Below are positions 58,050-64,000 of a stretch of DNA of 64,000 nt, one piece after another (the stretch's first letter is position 1; each line of letters opens with the position of its first letter). Location of the stretch: assembly GCF_001544875.2 (NCBI RefSeq), contig NZ_FCOA02000013.1, forward strand, positions 62,001-126,000, in the 5' to 3' direction. A model generated the notes under the pieces. That model worked only from the letters and a program-made list of their open reading frames with translations. It was not told the origin of the DNA and searched no databases. Made by a program: the position numbers and the translations under genes. Origin of the DNA: Caballeronia hypogeia. Lineage in GTDB: Bacteria; Pseudomonadota; Gammaproteobacteria; Burkholderiales; Burkholderiaceae.

Positions 58050-58949
58050 CTAAAGCGCGAGTCTGCTCGCGAGAAAATCCAGGAACGCGCGCGAGCGCGC
58101 CGCCATCGACTCGCTTTGGTAATAGACCGCGTTGATCGGCTGGCGCACGTCTTCGAGGATGTCGTCGAGTATCGTGCGCAAACGGCCGGCGCGCACGTCG
58201 GCGGCGGTCATGAATTCGGCCAGGCACGCAATACCGCCGCCGTCGAGCGCCAGTTGCCGGATCGTCTCGCCGCTCGACGCCGCGACCGCCGGCCGGACCG
58301 TCACGAACGAGGCGGCGCGGCCTGCGCGGGTGTCGCGCAGCGGCCAGTCGTTGAGGCTTTCCGGGGCCGTGAAGCCGATCAACCGGGCGCGCGTCAATTC
58401 ATCGATATCGCGTGGTTCGCCGTGTTCCGCCAGATAGGCCGGGCTCGCCAGCACGCGCAGGCGACTGCCGCCGAGCGCGCGGGCGTGCAGCGTCGAGTCC
58501 TGCAGGGCACCAATGCGAATCGCGATATCCACGCGCTGCTCCAGCAAGTCGACGATGCGCTCGTTGCTCGTCAGTTCGAGCGTGATCTCTGGATACAGCG
58601 CGGCGAACGTGTTCACGTGCGGCACGATGCAGTGGAGCACGAATGGCGACGCCGCGTCCACGCGCAGCCGTCCGGCTGGCCGCTCGCGATGCTGCGCCAT
58701 GGCCTCCTCGGCATCTTCCATCGCGGCGAGAATCGCCCGGGCGCGCGTGAGGAACAGCTCGCCTTCGTCCGTCAGTTGCAGGCGGCGCGTCGTGCGGCGC
58801 ACCAAGGTGGCGTCGAGCTTCTTTTCGAGGCGCGTGAGCGTGCGGCTCACGCCCGACACCGTCTGCTGGAGCGTCTCGGCCGCGGCGGTCATCGAACCGC
58901 TGTCGATGACAGTGACGAAGACGAGCAGCTCATCCGTGTTGGTTTTCAA
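58050..58949 (-). CDS. LysR-family transcriptional regulator
   Basis: This 299-residue protein has an N-terminal winged helix (VFVTVIDSGSMTAAAETLQQ, VSGVSRTLTRLEKKLDATLV) and the effector domain of the CrgA/DsdC-like LysR group (PAGRLRVDAASPFVLHCIVP, NERIVDLLEQRVDIAIRIGA). It is divergent from the NAD-epimerase gene with a 108-bp intergenic region, so it probably regulates that gene and itself. RidA lies downstream of it. Confidence 0.88.
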   Translation of the reverse strand: MKTNTDELLVFVTVIDSGSMTAAAETLQQTVSGVSRTLTRLEKKLDATLVRRTTRRLQLTDEGELFLTRARAILAAMEDAEEAMAQHRERPAGRLRVDAASPFVLHCIVPHVNTFAALYPEITLELTSNERIVDLLEQRVDIAIRIGALQDSTLHARALGGSRLRVLASPAYLAEHGEPRDIDELTRARLIGFTAPESLNDWPLRDTRAGRAASFVTVRPAVAASSGETIRQLALDGGGIACLAEFMTAADVRAGRLRTILDDILEDVRQPINAVYYQSESMAARSRAFLDFLASRLAL

Positions 58950-59057
58950 ATTATTGATTCTGCGTCAAGGTTCATTTGAGACTAGCACTGTTTTTGCGAA
59001 AGTCTAGGCGGCTCATACTCTGCTCATCGTAGTTTGAACATTCAATGGAGCAGGATC

Positions 59058-59957
59058 ATGAACATCTTCATCACGGGCGCGGGCGGTTTCATCGGCGGCT
59101 CGATCGCGGCCGGACTCGCACGCGACGGTAATCACGTGCGCGGACTCATCCGTCGCGCGGAGCAAAGCGATGACCTCAAGCGTCTTGGCATCGAACCGGT
59201 TATCGGCAGTCTGGACGACACGACGCTGCTCGCCGCCGAAGCGCGCACCGCCGACGCCATCATCAACGCCGCGAGCAGCGACCATCGCGGCGCGGTCGAA
59301 GCGCTGATCCGCGCGCTCGAAGGCACGAACAAGCCGTTTCTGCACACGAGCGGTTCGAGCATCGTCGGCGATGCATCGGGTGGCGAAGCGTCGGACAAGA
59401 TCTACACGGAAGACGATTTGCCCGAGCCGACACCCGACAAGGCGCCGCGCGTCGCGATCGACAACCTCATCCTCGACGCGGCCAAACGTGGCGTGCGCTC
59501 GGTCGTGCTCTGCAACACGCTCATTTACGGACACGGCGCGGTGCCGAACACGGCGAGCGTGCAGTTGCCGCGGCTGGAGCGCCAGGCGAAGAAGAGCGGC
59601 GTCGTGCGGCATGTCGGACGCGGGTTGAATATCTGGTCGAACGTGCATATCGACGATGTCGTCGATATCTATCGCCTCGCGCTCGAAAAGTCACCGGCCG
59701 GCACGTTCTATTTCGTCGAGAGCGGCGAAGCGCAGTTCCGCGACATGACGGCCGCGATGGCGAAGGCGCTCGATCTGCTCGGACCGGAAGACTGGCCGCT
59801 TGAGGAAGCGATCAAGGAATGGGGGTACGAAATGGCGTCGTACGGTCTCGGCTCGAACAGCCGCGTGCGCAGCAAGCGCACGCGCGAGGTTCTGGGCTGG
59901 CAGCCGAAGCGAACGTCCGTGACCGAGTGGATCGCCAACGATCTGGTCGGCCGATAA
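59058..59957 (+). CDS. NAD(P)-dependent epimerase / extended SDR
   Basis: This 299-residue Rossmann protein has MNIFITGAGGFIGGSIAAGL (NAD-binding GxxGxxG) and the segments INAASSDHRGAVEALIRAL, HTSGSSIVGDASGG and CNTLIYGHGA, with NIWSNVHIDDVVDIY near the C terminus. The usual YxxxK is replaced at its place by APRVAIDNLIL, so a classical SDR Tyr-Lys pair is not visible and it may be an atypical, NmrA-like or reductase-type member. ATG 59058 has GGAG/CAGGA upstream. The divergent LysR gene probably regulates it. Confidence 0.8.
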   Translation: MNIFITGAGGFIGGSIAAGLARDGNHVRGLIRRAEQSDDLKRLGIEPVIGSLDDTTLLAAEARTADAIINAASSDHRGAVEALIRALEGTNKPFLHTSGSSIVGDASGGEASDKIYTEDDLPEPTPDKAPRVAIDNLILDAAKRGVRSVVLCNTLIYGHGAVPNTASVQLPRLERQAKKSGVVRHVGRGLNIWSNVHIDDVVDIYRLALEKSPAGTFYFVESGEAQFRDMTAAMAKALDLLGPEDWPLEEAIKEWGYEMASYGLGSNSRVRSKRTREVLGWQPKRTSVTEWIANDLVGR

Positions 59958-59964
59958 GAAAAAG

Positions 59965-59997
59965 GCGCGGCGAACTGGTCAAACCAATTTGCCGCGC
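59965..59997 (-). terminator. Terminator between convergent epimerase and dehydrogenase genes
   Basis: GCGCGGC (59965-59971) and GCCGCGC (59991-59997) pair, with an inner TGG/CCA that extends the hairpin. Read on the minus strand it is followed by CCTTTTTCTT, so it ends the leftward dehydrogenase gene. It may also act on the epimerase transcript. Confidence 0.78.
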
Positions 59998-60012
59998 GAT
60001 TACATCGCGACC

Positions 60013-61122
60013 TTACCTCAGCGCGCCATCGAATTTCTCGATTTCCGCCTCGGTCATGCCCGATTTGGCCGCCGAATCGCGAATCTGCTTCCAAGTCGTC
60101 GGATCGATCGCGATGCCGTTCGCCGTGCGGTCCGCGCGGCGCGCCTCTTCCGGCTCGCCGGGCGCGTAGATCGCGTCGACGCCTTCCGCGCGCGGCGAAG
60201 CCTTCATCCATTCTAGGAACGCTTCGGCTTCCGCTTGCGCGGCGGGCGCGTCGAACGCGTTCGGGTCGAGAATCACCGACGTCATGCAGTTGATGATCGC
60301 GCTCGACGTTTCCAGCGTGCTGTCGTGCGTCGTGTAGCCGCCCGAGAGCGCCCCGCCGAAAATCTCGCACAGCGCCGCAAGCCCCGAGCCCTTGTGCAGG
60401 CCGAACGCGGTCAGCGAGCCGAACGGCTCCTCGTGCATGACCTTCGGTTCGATGGTCGGTCTGCCTTCGTGATCGAGCAGCATGCCCGGCGCGACTTTCA
60501 CGCCCTTGTTGTACGCGACGCGCGTCTTGCCGTAAGCAATGCCGGCGGTCGCGAAATCCAGCACCAGCGGGCTTTTGCCGTCGCGCGGATAGGCCGCACA
60601 GAACGGATTCGTGCCGAAGCGCCGGTCGATGCCGCCGAACGGCGCGACCAGCGGATCGCCCGCCACGTTCACGAAGTGGAACGACACGAGCCCGGCTTTC
60701 GCGCACTGCTCCGCCCAGTGGCCGATCCGGCCGATGTGATGCGCGTTGCGCAAGCCCACTGCGCACACGCCGAGTTTCTTCGCGCGTTCGATGCCGTGCT
60801 CCATCGCCTCGTAGGCGACAACCTGGCCAAAACCCTTGCGGCCATCGACGGTCAGCACCGCGCCCGCGTCGCGCACGATCTCCGCGTGCGTGTTCAGCTT
60901 GAGCTGATCCTCGCCGAGCGACGCGACATAACGCGGGATCATCCCCACGCCGTGCGAATCGTGGCCCGACAGATTCGACATCACGAGATGATCCGCGACC
61001 AGTTCCGCCTCGCGCGGCGCGCTGCCCGCGTGCTCCCAGATCGCTCGGACATAGGCGTGCAGCGTATCGGCGGCGATGCGCCGTTCGACGGCGGACGGGT
61101 TGGACGTTGGGGATGCATTCAT
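60013..61122 (-). CDS. Malate/L-lactate dehydrogenase family (LDH2/MDH2) oxidoreductase
   Basis: This 369-residue protein has the LDH2 fold: MSNLSGHDSHGVGMIPRYVA, NAHHIGRIGHWAEQCAKAGL and RRFGTNPFCAAYPRDGKSPL. Members reduce or oxidise 2-oxo/2-hydroxy acids (malate, lactate, ureidoglycolate, 2,3-diketogulonate, Delta1-piperideine/pyrroline carboxylate) with NAD(P)H. ATG 61122 (MNASPTS) has GGAGACGAG upstream; ATG 61140 is an alternative. The substrate cannot be fixed from sequence. It has its own terminator downstream. Confidence 0.88.
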   Translation of the reverse strand: MNASPTSNPSAVERRIAADTLHAYVRAIWEHAGSAPREAELVADHLVMSNLSGHDSHGVGMIPRYVASLGEDQLKLNTHAEIVRDAGAVLTVDGRKGFGQVVAYEAMEHGIERAKKLGVCAVGLRNAHHIGRIGHWAEQCAKAGLVSFHFVNVAGDPLVAPFGGIDRRFGTNPFCAAYPRDGKSPLVLDFATAGIAYGKTRVAYNKGVKVAPGMLLDHEGRPTIEPKVMHEEPFGSLTAFGLHKGSGLAALCEIFGGALSGGYTTHDSTLETSSAIINCMTSVILDPNAFDAPAAQAEAEAFLEWMKASPRAEGVDAIYAPGEPEEARRADRTANGIAIDPTTWKQIRDSAAKSGMTEAEIEKFDGALR

Positions 61123-61274
61123 TGCGACACTCGTCTCCATGGTTGTTTGCCTGCGTGCGCAGTCTCGGCGCGTTTGCGTCGCCTTTTTTCGAGATGCGCA
61201 CGGGCTATCACTTTACCGACGATCAACTGGCCTTACCAGTTTGTTTTTTAAAAAACGCTGAAAGCGGGCGAAAA

Positions 61275-61298
61275 AAAGCCCGGCTGGAACCGGGCTTT
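61275..61298 (-). terminator. Rho-independent terminator after the M20 peptidase
   Basis: AAAGCCCGG (61275-61283) pairs with CCGGGCTTT (61290-61298). On the minus strand the stem ends in a run of seven T. It lies 27 bp after the M20 peptidase stop. Confidence 0.9.
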
Positions 61299-61324
61299 CA
61301 TCGTTCTGGTGCTGCGCGTGCTGC

Positions 61325-62794
61325 TCAGGGCGCCGCCGCGATCACTTCCGCGACCGCCGCTGTCAGCTTTTTCGCATACGGCACGTGCAGGAATTCGTTC
61401 GGGCCGTGCGCGTTGGACTTGGGCCCGAGCACGCCGCACACCATGAACTGCGAGCGCGGAAAGCCTTCCTTGAGCGTATTCATCAGCGGAATCGTGCCGC
61501 CCTGCCCGATATACGCGACATCCGCGCCGAAGTGACTCCGCGACGCGTCGTTCAGCGACCCGGCCAGCCACGGCGCGAGATCCGGCGCGCTCCAGCCGGT
61601 CGCGGCCCCGACTTCCGGCTTGAACGTCACGCGCGCGTTGTACGGCGGATCGAATTCGAGCAGAGATTTCAGCTGCGCGACGGCCTGAGTCGCTTCCACC
61701 AGCGGCGGCAGACGCAGCGACAGCTTGAACGCGGTGCGCGGCGCGAGCACGTTGCCCGCGTCGGCGAGCGGCGGCAGGCCCGCCGCGCCGGTCACCGTCA
61801 GCGACGGGCGCCATGTGGAATTGAGCAGCGCTTCCTTCGGATCGGTCGTGGTCGGCAGGACGCTGCCGCCGTCCTGACCGCAACTCCACGGCAGCTTCTT
61901 CCAGACGTCGTCGCCGAGAATGCCGGCGGTCGCTTCGGCTTCGCGCAGACGTTGTATCGGAATCGGGCAATGAAAGCCCTGCGGCAGCAGATTGCCGGTG
62001 CTCGCGTCTTCGAGACGCTCGAACAGTTGCCGCATGATGCGGAACGTCGATGGCGCGATGCCGCCGTAACCGCCCGAATGAATGCCCTCGTCAAGCACCT
62101 GCACTTCGAGATCGCCCGCGACGAGGCCGCGCAGCGAAGTCGTGAGCCAGAGCTGATCGTAATTGCCGGCGCCGGAATCGAGGCAGATGACGAGGCCGAC
62201 GTCGCCGAGCCGCTCGCGCAGCGCGTCGAGGTAAGGCAGCAGATCGTAGCTGCCCGATTCCTCGCACGTCTCGATGATGCCGACGCAGCGCGGTCGTTCG
62301 ACGCCCTGCGCATCGAGCGCGGCGAGCGCGGTGATGCTGGCGTAGGTCGCGTACCCGTCGTCCGCGCCGCCGCGGCCGTAGAGCTTTCCGTCTTCCATCT
62401 TCGGCGTCCACGGGCCGAGATCGCTGCGCCAGCCTTCGAATTCCGGCTGCTTGTCCAGATGGCCGTAAAGCACGACCGTTTCGGTGCTGTTCGAACGGGT
62501 GGCGGGCGCCTCGAAGAAGATCACCGGCGTGCGCTCGGGCAGGCGCACGATTTCCACCTTGAGCCCCTTCACCGGTTGCGTCTTCACCCAGTCGACCGCG
62601 TCCGTGACCACGCGCTCGATGAATCCGTGGCGCGCCCAGTCCGTGTCGAACATCGGGCTCTTCGCGGGGACCGCGATGTAGTCGGTCAGCGCGGGTACGA
62701 TCTCGTCGTTCCATTTGCGATCCACGAAATCGCGCAGGACGGCGGAATCGAGCCGTACCGCCTCTTCGTGTTGCGTGCTGTCGCCGATAGCCAT
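61325..62794 (-). CDS. M20-family metallopeptidase
   Basis: This 489-residue protein has the M20 metal and catalytic motifs: VVLYGHLDKQPEFEGW (His and catalytic Asp), GRGGADDGYATYASITALAA (metal Asp) and IIETCEESGSYDLLPYLDAL (Glu-Glu). The dimerisation domain lies between GLVAGDLEVQVLDEGIHSGG and the C-terminal part. Length fits the CNDP-like dipeptidase/carboxypeptidase branch. ATG 62794 gives MAIGDSTQHEE; the extra upstream part from 62824 is not needed. It probably hydrolyses peptides or acylated amino acids in the cytosol. Confidence 0.9.
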   Translation of the reverse strand: MAIGDSTQHEEAVRLDSAVLRDFVDRKWNDEIVPALTDYIAVPAKSPMFDTDWARHGFIERVVTDAVDWVKTQPVKGLKVEIVRLPERTPVIFFEAPATRSNSTETVVLYGHLDKQPEFEGWRSDLGPWTPKMEDGKLYGRGGADDGYATYASITALAALDAQGVERPRCVGIIETCEESGSYDLLPYLDALRERLGDVGLVICLDSGAGNYDQLWLTTSLRGLVAGDLEVQVLDEGIHSGGYGGIAPSTFRIMRQLFERLEDASTGNLLPQGFHCPIPIQRLREAEATAGILGDDVWKKLPWSCGQDGGSVLPTTTDPKEALLNSTWRPSLTVTGAAGLPPLADAGNVLAPRTAFKLSLRLPPLVEATQAVAQLKSLLEFDPPYNARVTFKPEVGAATGWSAPDLAPWLAGSLNDASRSHFGADVAYIGQGGTIPLMNTLKEGFPRSQFMVCGVLGPKSNAHGPNEFLHVPYAKKLTAAVAEVIAAAP

Positions 62795-62890
62795 GACCCT
62801 GTATCCAATTCGAGCAAACTTCAATGATAGACGGGATTTGCCGTCGGCTCGACCGGCGCCGCGCCGCGCGCGCGATTTATGTGACTTTTT

Positions 62891-64000
62891 TCAACGATGC
62901 GGCGTTGCGGCGGCTTGGTCGCGCGTTCCCGAAACGACGACGCGCGTGACCGAAGAATCCGCGTCGATCGCCTGCTCGGTGAATGGGAAGCGAGCCCATC
63001 GCTTGGCCGCGAACGCGCGCGTCGCGTCGCCGTAATGCGGCGACGCGGGATCATCCGATTCGGAATGCGAAAGCATGGTGTCCGCTTCCACGCCATCCGC
63101 GCCGAAAGTGACGACCTGCACGTAGCTGTCGCCTTGTCCGCTCGGGTCCATCGGATACCCCTTCGGATCGAGCGCACGCCGCGCGCAGACGATCGTGAAA
63201 TAGCCTGCTTCGTCACAGCCGCCGTAGAGCGGCACGCGCGCGCCGTTGCGCACGGTGTAGAGAATGTCGCCGCGCCGTGAATCGAGCGCGAAGCCATTGA
63301 GCCTGAGCGCCAGCGCCGCGCCGCCGAGCGCCTGCCGCAAGTCCTGCAACACCGCGGGATTGTCGACGTTGAAACCGGCTGGCGTCGCGAGCGGCTTGTT
63401 CGGATCGAAGCCCGCCTCGTACAGCCGTTCCGGAGCGATGCGCGACACGCGCTGCCAGAACTCGTCCCACAGGTTCGCGCCGCGCGCGTCGATTTCCGCC
63501 GTGCCGTTCCAGTTGCGCAAAACCTCGCACGCTTCGTGCAATGGGCCGAGCGCTTCTTTGACCGTGCAGACCGCATCGAGCAGCGGCTTGCGGAACAGGC
63601 GCTCGGACATCGAATTGGTCTCCAGCACGGCCGTTTCCAGCGCCTCGCGCGTGACGCCGCCGCGCTCGCGCTGCAGCCGCGCGGCGAGCAGATGGCCATA
63701 GCGCGTGCGCAGCGACTGCTCGACGCGCGTCGCGCCCGCGATGCGCGGATAGCCCGATAGCGGCGCGTTCGCGTTGGTGAGCCAGTAGCTGTCGTTGAAA
63801 TTGCCGACGTAATCGCCGCGCACCGTGCTCGGCAGTTGAGCGACGGCCAGCGCACCCGCCTGCACGCTCGCCGGATCGACGCGCCACGCGCATGCGCTCT
63901 TCGCACCGTCGAGGAACGGCACGCCGGGTATGCGGCTATCGAATGCGCGTCCGGCCGGCGTCGTGCAGGAGTCGGCGAGCGCGTCCGGCACGTTCGGAAT
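62891..64000 (-). CDS. Penicillin/AHL acylase family protein, N terminus off the window
   Basis: At least 369 residues of the C-terminal part of an Ntn-hydrolase acylase are encoded; the frame stays open to the window edge. Seen are STVRGDYVGNFNDSYWLTNA (the conserved Asn region of PvdQ/QuiP-type acylases), APLSGYPRIAG and RTRYGHLLAARLQRE. The catalytic N-terminal Ser of the beta chain and the signal peptide lie outside. Family members remove acyl chains from acyl-homoserine lactones, penicillins or aculeacin; the substrate is unknown. This gene starts a leftward unit 97 bp upstream of the M20 gene. Confidence 0.82.
   Translation of the reverse strand: MPNVPDALADSCTTPAGRAFDSRIPGVPFLDGAKSACAWRVDPASVQAGALAVAQLPSTVRGDYVGNFNDSYWLTNANAPLSGYPRIAGATRVEQSLRTRYGHLLAARLQRERGGVTREALETAVLETNSMSERLFRKPLLDAVCTVKEALGPLHEACEVLRNWNGTAEIDARGANLWDEFWQRVSRIAPERLYEAGFDPNKPLATPAGFNVDNPAVLQDLRQALGGAALALRLNGFALDSRRGDILYTVRNGARVPLYGGCDEAGYFTIVCARRALDPKGYPMDPSGQGDSYVQVVTFGADGVEADTMLSHSESDDPASPHYGDATRAFAAKRWARFPFTEQAIDADSSVTRVVVSGTRDQAAATPHR

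Noticed and set aside
1..64000. CRISPR array, insertion sequence or prophage
   Set aside because: No regularly spaced repeats, no transposase or integrase and no phage structural genes were seen on either strand.

Overview
The window looks like part of a Burkholderiaceae replicon, most like Caballeronia, Paraburkholderia or Burkholderia, and probably a secondary chromosome. This rests on the high GC content with strong GC3 codon use, a beta-proteobacterial H-NS-like protein, Burkholderia-type FlhDC, many LysR and AraC regulators, several MFS carriers, a porin_4 channel and dense catabolic gene clusters. No rRNA operon, insertion sequence, prophage or CRISPR array was found. The only RNA gene seen is tRNA-Val(GAC).

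Left part (1-12 kb). A truncated H-NS-like gene at the edge is followed by a short tract of gene decay: a 3' remnant of an ActP-type symporter, a cytochrome b561 gene with an in-frame stop, a nitronate monooxygenase gene with two frameshifts, and a LysR C-terminal stub. Next is a purine ring-opening set. A minus-strand operon (MFS carrier, Tat-exported 5-hydroxyisourate hydrolase-like protein, cytosolic HiuH) is divergent from a LysR regulator and OHCU decarboxylase. A flavin reductase, a FixJ/FixL-like two-component pair and a second MFS carrier follow.

Aromatic amine catabolon (12-20 kb). An AraC regulator precedes a tightly packed operon for tryptophan tryptophylquinone aromatic amine dehydrogenase: aauB, aauE, aauD, aauA, two monohaem cytochromes c, a phenylacetaldehyde-type dehydrogenase and a porin. 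Together these can take up aromatic amines, deaminate them oxidatively in the periplasm, pass electrons to cytochromes and oxidise the resulting aldehyde. No mauG-like diheme enzyme for TTQ maturation is present in the window.

Middle (20-39 kb). This part carries a DUF429 protein, a nucleoside deaminase, tRNA-Val, dihydroxyacetone kinase subunits DhaL and DhaK without DhaM, a GH15 hydrolase, a CPA1 Na+/H+ antiporter, a degenerate subtilase-like protein, a divergent terC/nhaR pair followed by an HPF/RaiA-like gene with near-identical LysR boxes on both sides of nhaR, a GT34-like glycosyltransferase, DNA polymerase II, and an isolated flhDC pair. Upstream of flhD is a 540-bp AT-richer region with repeated TGTAAC motifs, then a purine nucleoside permease-type lipoprotein.

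Right part (39-64 kb). This holds a large MscS channel, a CDF cation exporter, SelD, a glycolipid-binding-domain protein, an Rrf2 regulator, small secreted His/Tyr-rich proteins, an ECF sigma/anti-sigma pair with two small secreted partners, an AraC/aldo-keto reductase pair, pobA, a glycogen-debranching-like enzyme with a Gln-rich N terminus, a TauE/SafE exporter, an AcpA-type phosphoesterase, RidA, a LysR/NAD-epimerase pair, a malate/lactate dehydrogenase-family enzyme, an M20 peptidase, and a penicillin/AHL acylase that runs off the right edge.
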